Shown one piece after another: positions 8,380 to 16,376 of a stretch of 64,000 bases of DNA. The DNA comes from E44-bin88 sp050123275 (GTDB taxonomy: Bacteria > Chloroflexota > Dehalococcoidia > Dehalococcoidales > BS750m-G39): assembly GCA_050123275.1 (NCBI GenBank), contig JASFHK010000006.1:1-64000 (forward strand), given 5' to 3'. Both the position numbers and the translations under genes were made by a program. The notes beneath the pieces are model-generated. The model saw nothing but the letters and a program-made list of their open reading frames with translations. It was not told the origin of the DNA and searched no databases. Position 1 is the first letter of the stretch, and the number at the start of each line of letters is the position of its first letter.

Positions 8380-8407
8380 GTCATTGCGAGCGGAGCGAAG
8401 CAATCTC
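8380..8407 (+). repeat. REP-like short palindromic repeat
   Basis: The stretch begins GTCATTGCGAGCGGAGCGAA and ends GCAATCTC, with ATTGC and GCAAT as inverted arms. This wording is a familiar dispersed repeat in many bacterial genomes. Only one copy is seen here. Confidence 0.55.
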
Positions 8408-8425
8408 ATCACCTGTCGTTTCGGC

Positions 8426-8455
8426 TTGTTGCTACAGGCGTGTTTGTGATAGTAT
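8426..8455 (+). promoter_or_regulatory. Likely hdrA promoter
   Basis: TTGTTG (8426-8431), an 18-base spacer and TAGTAT (8450-8455) lie 23 bases before the hdrA start. The boxes match the consensus only moderately. Confidence 0.4.
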
Positions 8456-8478
8456 TTAGCTACAAGAGGGAGGTCAGC

Positions 8479-10437
8479 ATGGAACCTAGAATCGGCGTTT
8501 ATATCTGTCATTGCGGGAGCAACATTGCGGGCACGGTAGATACGGAAGCGGTCGCCAATTTCGCCGGGGATTTGCCGGGGGTGGTGGCGGCGCGCGACTA
8601 CAAGTTCATGTGCTCCGAACCGGGGCAGGAGCTTATCAAGAAAGACATCAGAGAGCTGGGGCTGAACCGGGTGGTGGTGGCTTCCTGCTCGCCGACCATG
8701 CACGAGCCGACCTTCCGCCGCGCCTGCCAGGACGCCGGGGTAAACCCTTACCTTTTCGAGATGGCCAACATCCGCGAGCACGTTTCCTGGGTAACCGAGG
8801 ACAAGGAGAAGGCCACCGAGAAAGCCAAGGCGCTGGTCAGCGCCGCGGTGAGGCGGGTCTATTATCACCAGCCGCTGGAGACGAAAGAGGTGCCGGTCAA
8901 CCCCAACACGCTGGTGGTTGGCGGCGGCATCGCCGGCATCCAGGCGGCTTTGAAGATTGCCGATTCCGAGCACCAGGTCTATCTGGTGGAGAGAACGCCC
9001 AGCATCGGCGGGCACATGGCGCAGCTGGACAAGACCTTCCCCACGCTGGACTGCTCCGCCTGCATCCTGACTCCTAAGATGACGCTGGTGGGTTCCCATC
9101 CCTTTATCAAGCTGCTCACCTACAGTGAAATCGAAGAGGTTTCCGGCTATATCGGCAACTTCAAGGTCAGAATCAGGAAGAAGGCGCGCTACGTCAACGA
9201 AGACCTTTGCACCGGTTGCGGCGTTTGCCAGACCAAGTGCCCCTTCAAGGTGGACAGCGAGTTCGAGGCCGGTCTGGGCAAGCGAAAGGCAATATATACA
9301 CCATTCCCCCAGGCGGTGCCCAACGTGCCCGTCATTGATACGGAAAATTGCGCCTATTTCAAGACGGGGAAGTGCCGCGCCTGCGAGAAGTTCTGCGAAG
9401 CCAAGGCCATCGACTTCGAACAACAGGACGAAATCATCGAGGTCGAGGTCGGTTCCATTATACTGTCAACGGGATTTCAGGTCTTCGACCCCACTCCCAT
9501 CTATGCCTACGGTTACAAACGGCTGGACAACGTTATCACCAGCCTTGAGTTCGAGCGCATGATTAACTCGGCGGGCCCCACCGAGGGCGAGCTGTTGCTC
9601 AAGAACGGTAAGGAGCCGGAGAGCGTGGCCATCATCCACTGCGTGGGCAGCCGCGACGAGAAATACCACGAATATTGCTCGCGGGTCTGCTGCATGCACT
9701 CGATGAAGTTCGCTCACCTCATCAAGGAGCATACCAGCGCCGATGTTTACGAGTTCTATATCGACATCAGGAGCTTCGGCAAGGGCTACGAAGAGTTCTA
9801 CAACCGCATCCTCGAGGAAGGCACCAACTTCGTCCGCGGCCGTCCCGCCGAGATAACCGATATCGCCGAGACTCCGGAGGAAGAGGGCAAGCTCATCGTC
9901 CAGTTCGAGGACACGCTGGTGGGCAGGCAAAGGCGTCTGCCGGTGGACATGGTGGTCTTGAGCTGCGCACTTGAGCCGCAGCCCGACGCCGAGATGATAA
10001 ACCGCCTCTTCAATATCAGCTGCAGCGGCGACGGCTTTTTCCTGGAAAAGCACCCCAAGCTGGAGCCGGTATCGACGATGACCGACGGCATTTTCCTGGC
10101 GGGCTGTTGCCAGGGTCCCAAAGATATTCCCGACACCGTGGCGCAGGCGTCAGCGGCGGCGGCGGAAGCCCTGGCCATTATCAGCCGGGGTAGGGTGGAG
10201 GTGGAGGCGGCTACCTCGGTAATCGACGAGAGAATTTGTTCCGGCTGCCAGGCCTGTAAAGAGGTCTGCCCCTATCACGCCATCGATTTCGATGCCGAGA
10301 AGAATGTCTGCCGGGTCAACGCGGCGCTCTGTAAAGCCTGCGGAGCCTGTGTCGCCGCCTGTTTCAGCCACGCCGTGAGCTTGCAGCATTTCACCAATGA
10401 ACAAATCGTGGCCCAGATGGAAGGGGCTTTAGCCTAG
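8479..10437 (+). CDS. hdrA: HdrA-like FAD/Fe-S electron-bifurcation subunit
   Basis: The ATG at 8479 has GGGAGG 5 bases upstream and gives 652 residues. HdrA is the flavin subunit that bifurcates electrons in heterodisulfide-reductase-type complexes. Seen in order: N-terminal CHCGSN with Cys10 and Cys12, a Cys-rich domain to about residue 130, an FAD-binding VVGGGIAG near 144 with LDCSAC after it, a CTGCGVCQTKC cluster near 240, CRACEKFCEA near 300, and two C-terminal 4Fe-4S sets (CSGCQACKEVCP and CKACGACVAAC). It faces the Flx/Mvh-type operon tail to tail with a 4-base overlap. HdrB and HdrC are absent. Confidence 0.9.
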   Translation: MEPRIGVYICHCGSNIAGTVDTEAVANFAGDLPGVVAARDYKFMCSEPGQELIKKDIRELGLNRVVVASCSPTMHEPTFRRACQDAGVNPYLFEMANIREHVSWVTEDKEKATEKAKALVSAAVRRVYYHQPLETKEVPVNPNTLVVGGGIAGIQAALKIADSEHQVYLVERTPSIGGHMAQLDKTFPTLDCSACILTPKMTLVGSHPFIKLLTYSEIEEVSGYIGNFKVRIRKKARYVNEDLCTGCGVCQTKCPFKVDSEFEAGLGKRKAIYTPFPQAVPNVPVIDTENCAYFKTGKCRACEKFCEAKAIDFEQQDEIIEVEVGSIILSTGFQVFDPTPIYAYGYKRLDNVITSLEFERMINSAGPTEGELLLKNGKEPESVAIIHCVGSRDEKYHEYCSRVCCMHSMKFAHLIKEHTSADVYEFYIDIRSFGKGYEEFYNRILEEGTNFVRGRPAEITDIAETPEEEGKLIVQFEDTLVGRQRRLPVDMVVLSCALEPQPDAEMINRLFNISCSGDGFFLEKHPKLEPVSTMTDGIFLAGCCQGPKDIPDTVAQASAAAAEALAIISRGRVEVEAATSVIDERICSGCQACKEVCPYHAIDFDAEKNVCRVNAALCKACGACVAACFSHAVSLQHFTNEQIVAQMEGALA

Positions 10438-11306
10438 TATTCGCTGGAGACGAAGTCTTTAATCTGCTCGTAGCTGAAGACAGGCCCGTCGCGGCAGACG
10501 TATAGGTTGCCGATATTGCATCGCCCGCACTTGCCGATGCCGCACTTCATTCGTTTCTCCAAAGTGGTTAGCATCTGCGCCGGCTTGAAGCCCAGCTTTT
10601 CCAGCGCGGGGAAGGTGAAGCGTATCATGATGGGCGGCCCGCAGACGATAGCCACCGCGTCCTTGGCGGAGGGCGCTACCTCGGTTAAAACGTTGGGCAC
10701 CATGCCCACCTTGCCCGTCCAGCCCTCGGCCTCGCGGTCGATGGTGGTCACCATGTTTATCGTCTTGTCCTTGTCCCACGCCTCTAAATCATATCTAAAG
10801 CAGAGGTCATTGGGGGTGCGGGCGCCGTAGACAATATCGACCTTCTTGTATTTGTCGCGGTTGTCGATGACGTTCCAGATTAAAGAGCGCAGGGGAGCTA
10901 AGCCGATGCCGCCGCCGACGAAGACCAGGTTCTTGCCCTTCAGCTCGTCGAGCGGGAAGCTGTTGCCGTAGGGACCTCTGAAGCCGATTTCGGCGCCGAC
11001 GCCCAGGCGGTGCAGTGCGTTGGTTACCTTGCCCACCTTTTGCACGGCGAACTCAAGGTGGTCGGGCCGGGTGGGGCTGGAGGAGATGCAGAAAGTGGCT
11101 TCACCGAGGCCGAAGACCGAGTACTGGCCGAACTGCCCCGACTCGAAGCGGAATTCCTGGGCCAGCTTCTTGTCCTTGAAGTTAAAGTGAAAGGTGGTCA
11201 CGCCCGGCGTTTCCTCGATTATCTTCTCGATAACGGCGATATGGGGCACGTAGACGTTATCCTGGGCGAAGAACTTGGGGCGTTTATCGATATCGCTGGT
11301 CGTCAT
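10434..11306 (-). CDS. FAD/NAD(P)-binding electron-transfer subunit (FlxA/AsrB-like)
   Basis: This 290-residue ferredoxin-NADP-reductase-like protein resembles the gamma subunit of hydrogenase/sulfur reductase and sulfite reductase subunit B. It has a flavin-binding beta-barrel (SGQFGQYSVFG), an NAD-binding GGGIGLAPLRSLI and GPPIMIRF, and a C-terminal 2Fe-2S site CGIGKCGRCNIGN...C. It would connect NADH to the Fe-S subunits encoded upstream and, through the MvhD-like protein, to HdrA. Its ATG overlaps the previous stop by 4 bases (ATGA). It is the last gene of the four-gene operon. Confidence 0.85.
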   Translation of the reverse strand: MTTSDIDKRPKFFAQDNVYVPHIAVIEKIIEETPGVTTFHFNFKDKKLAQEFRFESGQFGQYSVFGLGEATFCISSSPTRPDHLEFAVQKVGKVTNALHRLGVGAEIGFRGPYGNSFPLDELKGKNLVFVGGGIGLAPLRSLIWNVIDNRDKYKKVDIVYGARTPNDLCFRYDLEAWDKDKTINMVTTIDREAEGWTGKVGMVPNVLTEVAPSAKDAVAIVCGPPIMIRFTFPALEKLGFKPAQMLTTLEKRMKCGIGKCGRCNIGNLYVCRDGPVFSYEQIKDFVSSEY

Positions 11307-12337
11307 TTGGCTCCTTTAGCTTTGGCAGGTACGCTCTCGATCACTTTGGTAATGTCCCAGTTAACCGGGCAGAGGCGGATGCAACGCCCGCAGCCCGTGC
11401 AGGCGATGGTGTCGAAGGTCATCGGGTAGAACTCGTACTTGTGGCAGACCTTCTGCCTGACCCGCCGCCACTTGTCTTTACGAGGGTTTTCCATGGGCAT
11501 TTTGGTGTAGAGGGAGAAGCCGCAGCTGTCCCAGCTTCGGAAGCGGGCCCCCTCGTCCTTGACCATTTCGTCGTTGATGTCGAAACAGAAACAGGTGGGG
11601 CAGAGCAGGGTGCAGATGCCGCAGCTGATGCACTTGGCGGCGGTCTTTTCCCAGAAAGCCTCGTCCTCGAAACTGTCGAGCAGTCTATCCTTGATATCCG
11701 TGGTGTCGAGCTTGCGAACTACATTATTATATGATGTTTCCCGGGACTTCTCGGCGGCGGCCTCGTCGCCTTTGGCGGCTTCCTTCAGGCCCTTGGTTTT
11801 GGCGACGAGCTCTTTGCCTTTGTCGGTGACCTCTTCGACGAGGAAAGCGTCGCCGATGTCAACCAGCATGATGTCGACGTTGGTTGAATCGGTGGGGGAG
11901 GTGCCCATCGAGGTGCAGAAGCAGCTCTGGCAGGGGTTGGTGCAGCCCATCCCCACCAGCACCGCGTTCTTTCTCTTTTCAATATAATAGGGGTCGATAT
12001 AGGCATCCTCGAAGGTCATGTCCAGTATCGCCATCGCCCGCGCGTCGCAGGGGCGGATGCCGAAAAGAAGCTGCTTTTGCCCGTCCCTGGCTATCGGTTC
12101 GATGTTAAAGCCCTCTTCGCCCTTGCGGAAGCGGAACATCTCCTCCATAGGGGGGAAGAAGCTGGCTTTAGGAGGGATAACCGTGTTGCGGTACCAGTCG
12201 AGGAAAGAGGTGTCCTGGCCGTCCCAGGCCGCCATCTCGGCCACGCCGCCGGCTTTCGACGGCGCCAGCACGCTGAACTGCTGGCTCCATTCCTTGAGCA
12301 GCGGGGCGATATCCTGCTTGCTTACTTTTTTAGTCAT
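11303..12337 (-). CDS. 4Fe-4S dicluster electron-transfer protein (FlxB/AsrA-like)
   Basis: The 344-residue protein has two C-terminal 4Fe-4S motifs (CISCGICTLLCPTCFCF and CTGCGRCIRLCPVNWD). Its N-terminal part has GIRPCDARAMAILD and a Cys-rich CTNPCQSCFCTSMG, as in the AsrA/hydrogenase beta family. It is expected to carry electrons between the FAD/NAD subunit and its partners in the cytoplasm. It starts 2 bases after the stop of the upstream gene and overlaps the next by 4, so all are co-translated. An Ala/Lys/Glu-rich insertion around residues 185-215 is likely a flexible loop. Confidence 0.82.
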   Translation of the reverse strand: MTKKVSKQDIAPLLKEWSQQFSVLAPSKAGGVAEMAAWDGQDTSFLDWYRNTVIPPKASFFPPMEEMFRFRKGEEGFNIEPIARDGQKQLLFGIRPCDARAMAILDMTFEDAYIDPYYIEKRKNAVLVGMGCTNPCQSCFCTSMGTSPTDSTNVDIMLVDIGDAFLVEEVTDKGKELVAKTKGLKEAAKGDEAAAEKSRETSYNNVVRKLDTTDIKDRLLDSFEDEAFWEKTAAKCISCGICTLLCPTCFCFDINDEMVKDEGARFRSWDSCGFSLYTKMPMENPRKDKWRRVRQKVCHKYEFYPMTFDTIACTGCGRCIRLCPVNWDITKVIESVPAKAKGAK

Positions 12338-12339
12338 CT

Positions 12340-13290
12340 CTATCGGAAAAGGTCCTCGGCTTCTTCCTGCTCGTAGTGCGCCATCAGGGGCAGGGCTTCC
12401 TTATCCATGCCCGACTGGAACTTGAAAAGCTCGCCGACGATGTCGTACATCTCGCGGCTGAGACTTCTTAGCGGTATGTTCACCGGGCAGACGCGCTCGC
12501 ACTCACCGCAGTCGGTGCAGCGCCCCGCTACGTGTATATTGCGGATTATCTGGAACATGAAGTTATCGGGCCACTGGGGCATGGGCGTCACCCACTGGGG
12601 CTCGGTCTCCTCGACGAAGCAGCGCTGGCAGAAGCAGGCGGGGCAAACGTTGCGGCAGGCGTAGCAGCGGATACAGCGGCTGAATTCGTCCTGCCATTTC
12701 GCCCAGCGTTCCGCCGGGGCCATTTCCTTGAGCTTGGCGATGGCCTGCCCGCTCGCCTTGAGGTCGGGGGAAGGCTCTATCTTGTCGCCGAGCAGAATGT
12801 CGTATTCGGTGGGAGTGGGTAGCGCGCAGGCGAGGCAGTGGTCGAAGAGGACGTCGCCAACCGGGAAGTCCTGCTTCTTGCCCTCGACGGTGACGCTTAC
12901 CTTGTCGCCGTGGCGGGCTATATCCTCGATGTCGTCGCGGTCATTGCCCGTCAGCCTTTCTATCTTGGCTAAATCAATGATACCGGAACAGGGGACGGCC
13001 ATGATAACCAGGTTTTCCCGGGCGACCTTGTTATCCTGTATCAGGCTGACGATGGAGCGGCTCTCGCAGCCCTTGGCCACGATGCCGATCTTGCCCTTCA
13101 TGCCGGTGAGGAAGTTGGCCAGGTTGTTGGTGATAAAGGGGTTGATGACCAGGCGCTCGGTATCGGCGACGTCGTTGGTGATGAGGGGGGTGGTGGTGAA
13201 CTTCAGGCTCCCCGCCTCGAAGCCGACAATCCAGTCGACCTTCTTTTCTTCCAGGAGCGCTCTGGCTTCCTGTTTGAGTTTAGTCTCCAT
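12340..13290 (-). CDS. 4Fe-4S protein related to F420 hydrogenase/CoxF-like beta subunits (FlxC-like)
   Basis: The 316-residue protein has an N-terminal domain with KGCESRSIVSLIQD and AVPCSGIIDLAKI segments, as in F420-reducing hydrogenase beta-type proteins. A CLACALPTP site and two C-terminal Fe-S motifs follow: CIRCYACRNVCPACFCQRC and CTDCGECERVCPVNIP. The last 45 residues look like an HdrC-type tail (LSREMYDIVGELFKFQSG). It overlaps the MvhD-like gene by 11 bases. The HdrC-like end may help explain why no separate HdrC gene is present; that is inference. Confidence 0.8.
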   Translation of the reverse strand: METKLKQEARALLEEKKVDWIVGFEAGSLKFTTTPLITNDVADTERLVINPFITNNLANFLTGMKGKIGIVAKGCESRSIVSLIQDNKVARENLVIMAVPCSGIIDLAKIERLTGNDRDDIEDIARHGDKVSVTVEGKKQDFPVGDVLFDHCLACALPTPTEYDILLGDKIEPSPDLKASGQAIAKLKEMAPAERWAKWQDEFSRCIRCYACRNVCPACFCQRCFVEETEPQWVTPMPQWPDNFMFQIIRNIHVAGRCTDCGECERVCPVNIPLRSLSREMYDIVGELFKFQSGMDKEALPLMAHYEQEEAEDLFR

Positions 13291-13717
13291 CGTTCTTTCT
13301 TGCGAAGAGTCGGTTGGGGCCGACTTCCTTCAACCCCTTGGTCACGTCGGTGACGACCTCGGTGAACTTGCCCCCTTCGGAAGCGGAAACCCAGCTGGCC
13401 TGTAGCCGCTGGGGCTCGACGCCGAGATACTCCAGGAATTTGTTGGTGAGGGCGATGCGGCGGCGGGCGCGGTAGTTGCCCGTCTGGTAGTGGCAGTCAC
13501 CGGGGTGGCAGCCCGAAACGAGCACGCCGTCGAAGCCCAGGCGCAGCGCCTTGAGGATGAAGAGAGAATCGACCCTTCCCGAACAGGGCACCTTGATGAT
13601 TCTGATGTTAGCCGGATATTTCTTGCGGCTGGTTCCGGCCAGGTCGGCGCCGGCATAGCTGCACCAGCGGCACAAAAAACCGAGCAGTTTGGGTTCCCAT
13701 TCGGATTCCGGGCTCAT
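13280..13717 (-). CDS. MvhD/FlxD-type hydrogenase iron-sulfur subunit
   Basis: The 145-residue MvhD-family 2Fe-2S protein is the usual connector between a hydrogenase or NADH module and HdrA. Visible features are LCRWCSYAGADLAG, VPCSGRVD, and GCHPGDCHYQTGNYRARRR. GAGGAG lies 4 bases before the ATG. It is the first gene of the operon. The presence of this adaptor supports a physical link with the convergently encoded HdrA. Confidence 0.9.
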   Translation of the reverse strand: MSPESEWEPKLLGFLCRWCSYAGADLAGTSRKKYPANIRIIKVPCSGRVDSLFILKALRLGFDGVLVSGCHPGDCHYQTGNYRARRRIALTNKFLEYLGVEPQRLQASWVSASEGGKFTEVVTDVTKGLKEVGPNRLFARKNDGD

Positions 13718-13747
13718 CTCACTCCTCGAAGGGGCAAAGTTGCTGCC

Positions 13748-13777
13748 ATTTTATCACAGGCACGGGAAAAGCTTCAA
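13748..13777 (-). promoter_or_regulatory. Promoter of the Flx/Mvh-type operon
   Basis: On the minus strand TTGAAG (13777-13772), an 18-base spacer and TAAAAT (13753-13748) precede the first gene by about 30 bases. Confidence 0.45.
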
Positions 13778-13794
13778 GCGTGAAAATACTTGAA

Positions 13795-13824
13795 TTGCCT
13801 TCATAGCCGGGGCGCTGTTATACT
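13795..13824 (+). promoter_or_regulatory. queA promoter, leaderless arrangement
   Basis: TTGCCT (13795-13800), an 18-base spacer and TATACT (13819-13824) end 8 bases before the queA ATG. The start of transcription should therefore lie within 1-3 bases of the start codon; no Shine-Dalgarno is visible. Confidence 0.5.
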
Positions 13825-13832
13825 TTCTTCAT

Positions 13833-14861
13833 ATGAAGACCGGCGATTTCGATTATAACCTGCCCCAGGAGCTTATCGCCCAGGTCCCGCTGGAGACGAG
13901 GGACGAATCGCGGCTTATGGTCCTGGAGCGCTCTGCCGGCTTGATTGAGCACCGCCGTTTTGCCGATATTGTCGAATACTTTAAGCCGGGGGACGTGCTC
14001 GTCTTCAACGACAGCCGCGTTATCCCCGCCCGGCTCAAAGGCAAAAAGGCGGACAGCGGGGGCAAGGTCGAGCTTTTACTGCTGCGCCGTGTCGAAGACG
14101 CTGTCTGGGAGGCGTTGATAAAGCCGGCCAAGCGGGTGGCGTTGGGCGCCCGGCTCGAGATAAGCGGCGAATCCGGCGCCGGCCTCTGGGCGGAGATAGT
14201 CGGTGAGGGGGAGGAGGGAATCAAGGTAATACGTTTCCCCGAGGAAATGCCGCTGCCGGAGCTGGGCAAGATACCGCTGCCGCCCTATATCCGCACGCCG
14301 CTGGCCGACGCCGAGCGCTACCAGACGGTCTATGCCCGCGTACCGGGCAGCGTGGCCGCTCCCACGGCGGGGCTGCATTTTACCCCCCGCTTGCTGAAAG
14401 AGTTGGAGAAGAAGGGGGTCGAGCTGCTTTTCGTTACTCTCCACGTGGGGCTGGACACCTTCCGCCCGGTCAGGGAGGAAGACCCCTTAAAACACCCCAT
14501 ACACCGGGAATACGGGGTGGTTTCCAAAGAAGTCGCCAGCCGCCTGCTCAGGGCAAAAGGGGAGGGGCGGCGGATTATTGCTGTGGGCACGACCACGGTT
14601 AGAATTATCGAGGCCATGGCCCAGACCGACCAGTCGCCCGCCCTGGAACCTTTCACGGGCTGGGTCAGCCTTTTCATCCTGCCCGGCTACAAGTTCCGCA
14701 TGGTGGACGCGCTGGTAACCAACTTTCACCTGCCGCGCTCTACATTACTGATGCTGGTGGCGGCTTTCGCCGGCAAGGACTTCATCTTGAGCGCCTACGA
14801 AGAGGCTATTGCTCAAAAATACCGCTTCTACAGCTTCGGCGACGCCATGCTCATTCTCTAG
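13833..14861 (+). CDS. queA: S-adenosylmethionine:tRNA ribosyltransferase-isomerase
   Basis: QueA converts preQ1-modified tRNA to epoxyqueuosine tRNA using the ribosyl part of SAM. The 342-residue protein has the family's hallmarks: FDYNLPQELIAQ at the N-terminus, VFNDSRVIPARL, SVAAPTAGLHF, VTLHVGLDTF and the C-terminal LVTNFHLPRSTLLMLV. Length and order are canonical. It is followed by a tRNA-Gly gene with its own promoter. The upstream region is shared divergently with the Flx-type operon. Confidence 0.96.
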   Translation: MKTGDFDYNLPQELIAQVPLETRDESRLMVLERSAGLIEHRRFADIVEYFKPGDVLVFNDSRVIPARLKGKKADSGGKVELLLLRRVEDAVWEALIKPAKRVALGARLEISGESGAGLWAEIVGEGEEGIKVIRFPEEMPLPELGKIPLPPYIRTPLADAERYQTVYARVPGSVAAPTAGLHFTPRLLKELEKKGVELLFVTLHVGLDTFRPVREEDPLKHPIHREYGVVSKEVASRLLRAKGEGRRIIAVGTTTVRIIEAMAQTDQSPALEPFTGWVSLFILPGYKFRMVDALVTNFHLPRSTLLMLVAAFAGKDFILSAYEEAIAQKYRFYSFGDAMLIL

Positions 14862-14870
14862 GCGTTATTC

Positions 14871-14899
14871 TTTACAAGCCCGATTATTCGGGATACAAT
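14871..14899 (+). promoter_or_regulatory. tRNA-Gly promoter
   Basis: TTTACA (14871-14876), a 17-base spacer and TACAAT (14894-14899) lie 9 bases upstream of the mature tRNA 5' end, which is ideal spacing for a tRNA transcript. Confidence 0.65.
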
Positions 14900-14908
14900 A
14901 CTTGTGCT

Positions 14909-14984
14909 GCGGGAGTAACTCAGCTGGTAGAGTTCCTGCCTTCCAAGCAGGCTGTCGCGGGTTCGAGTCCCGTCTCCCGCTCCA
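14909..14984 (+). tRNA. tRNA-Gly (anticodon TCC), CCA encoded
   Basis: The acceptor arms GCGGGAG and CTCCCGC pair perfectly. The D-arm, the anticodon arm CCTGC/GCAGG with loop CTTCCAA, and the T-arm with TTCGAGT loop are all in place. The anticodon TCC reads GGA/GGG. The gene is 76 bases including an encoded 3' CCA. Confidence 0.97.
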
Positions 14985-15040
14985 CCGATTTTTCAGCTAC
15001 CCTCCGGCGCTCAGCATAATAAGTAAAGGAACAGCGAGAT

Positions 15041-15730
15041 ATGAAAGCAGCCATAGCCTGGAGCGGCGGTAAGGATTCCTGTCTGGCGCTGTACAGGGCG
15101 CTGTCGAACGGCGTAAAAGTCACCAACCTGTTTAACTTCATTCACGACGACGGCTCGCGCACCATGTCCCACGGCCTGAAGCCGGGGCTTATCGAGGCGC
15201 AGGCGGCGGCGCTTAAACTACCTCTGCTTCTGAAGCGGGTAAACTGGGGCACCTACGAGCGGGGATTTGCCGGGGCGCTGGAAGAGCTTAAAGCCGAGGG
15301 TGTCGATACGCTGATAAACGGCGACATCGACCTGCCCGAGGGCGTGGCCTGGAACCGCAAGATGTGCGCGGCGGCGGGTATCGAACTGATGATGCCGCTG
15401 GAGAACGCCGACCCGGAGGGGTTGCTCGCCGAGTTTATACGTACCGGATTTAGAGCGGTAATCGTTTGCGTCAGGAGCGACACCCCCGCCCGCGACTGGC
15501 TGGGCTATGAAATCGACGGCGCCTTTGTCGAGCTGTTACGTGGCCAGAAACCGGGCTCGATACACTTCTGCGGTGAGCTGGGCGAGTTCCACACGCTGGT
15601 TACCGACGGGCCCTTATTCGACAGCCGTATCGAGATAGTCGAGAGCCAAAAGGTTGACCTCGACGGCCATTTACGCCTCGACATCTCGCGTTACGAGGTA
15701 ATAGCTAAAGACAGCCAGCGCTCCCCGTAG
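15041..15730 (+). CDS. Dph6-like PP-loop ATP pyrophosphatase
   Basis: The 229-residue protein of the diphthine-ammonia-ligase-like family has an N-terminal WSGGKDSCLALY PP-loop (residues 6-15), the INGDIDL region and a C-terminal GELGEFHTLVTDGPLF motif typical of this family. Archaeal and eukaryotic Dph6 amidate diphthine on EF2. Bacteria do not make diphthamide, so this homologue must adenylate and amidate another substrate, unknown here. GGAAC stands upstream of the ATG. The following unknown gene starts within about 20 bases. Confidence 0.85.
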   Translation: MKAAIAWSGGKDSCLALYRALSNGVKVTNLFNFIHDDGSRTMSHGLKPGLIEAQAAALKLPLLLKRVNWGTYERGFAGALEELKAEGVDTLINGDIDLPEGVAWNRKMCAAAGIELMMPLENADPEGLLAEFIRTGFRAVIVCVRSDTPARDWLGYEIDGAFVELLRGQKPGSIHFCGELGEFHTLVTDGPLFDSRIEIVESQKVDLDGHLRLDISRYEVIAKDSQRSP

Positions 15731-15749
15731 TTTCTCCCGGAGGTGGCTT

Positions 15750-16199
15750 ACGGAGAAGATTGTCGGCTCACTGGTCGGTGTCAGCGGCCACACCTTCGAT
15801 ATACGCTACGACCTTTTTTTCACCACGGAAAGAGTGATTGCCGTTATTATCCAGCACCCCGCCGACGACCCGCTATCGACGTCGGTGTGGCAGTCGGTGC
15901 TGCTGGGCACGCTCTGGACATCGGGTAGGGATAAGCTCAAAAAGTCGCGGGACGCTCGTCAAAAGCGGCTTAATCTGGAGAAAATGAATCCCGGCGAGCT
16001 GGCTGAAACCCATCCCAGAAATGTTGTTGTTGCCTATAGCGATATCGAATCCGCCGAACTGAGGACCCGCTTCTTCCAGCACCAGCTGCGTTTTTACCTC
16101 TCCGCACCGACCAAAACGGGGCGAATCGTCGGTTTCAACCTGGACAAGAAACAGCTGCCGGAGGCCAGACGTCTGCTGAAAGCGGCCGGGCTTGTCTAA
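15750..16199 (+). CDS. Unknown protein with a probable non-canonical (ACG) start
   Basis: The first canonical start in frame is GTG at 15834. However, the 28 codons before it (from TEKIVGSLVG to RYDLFFTTER) read as ordinary protein and are in the same open frame. That frame has no ATG, GTG or TTG between the stop at 15702 and 15834. A strong GGAGG at 15739-15743 sits 6 bases before ACG at 15750, giving 149 residues. The N-terminal half looks like a small beta-rich PH-like domain and the middle is basic (RDKLKKSRDARQKR). No family was recognised. Alternatives are ATT at 15759, or a missed base in the assembly. It overlaps the convergent 58-residue gene by 4 bases. Confidence 0.6.
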   Translation, partial: TEKIVGSLVGVSGHTFDIRYDLFFTTERVIAVIIQHPADDPLSTSVWQSVLLGTLWTSGRDKLKKSRDARQKRLNLEKMNPGELAETHPRNVVVAYSDIESAELRTRFFQHQLRFYLSAPTKTGRIVGFNLDKKQLPEARRLLKAAGLV

Positions 16200-16372
16200 A
16201 CGATACCCTCCAGGTCGCTGATGTTTATCTCCAGCATCTTGATACTGGCCAGGATGCGGTCGACATTCCTGTCCACCGCCTGAATCCCGCCGGAGATACG
16301 CTTCAGCTCGCTGGCGGTTTCTTTAAGCGCCCCGATTTTCCGGGCCATATCTTCTATATTATACTCGCCCAT
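16196..16372 (-). CDS. 58-residue coiled-coil mini-protein
   Basis: An ATG at 16372 with AAGGAG 7 bases upstream opens a 58-codon frame. The sequence begins MGEYNIEDMARKIGALKE and continues with regular spacing of Ile, Leu and Val that predicts one amphipathic helix or coiled coil (residues 5-55). The start lies 4 bases after the stop of the PaaK-like gene on the same strand, so it is probably co-expressed and may act as a small partner. No family was recognised. Confidence 0.65.
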   Translation of the reverse strand: MGEYNIEDMARKIGALKETASELKRISGGIQAVDRNVDRILASIKMLEINISDLEGIV

Positions 16373-16376
16373 CCGC

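Noticed and set aside
8329..9423. 364-codon open frame opposite hdrA
   Set aside because: Antisense to hdrA, with no ribosome site and no recognisable domain.
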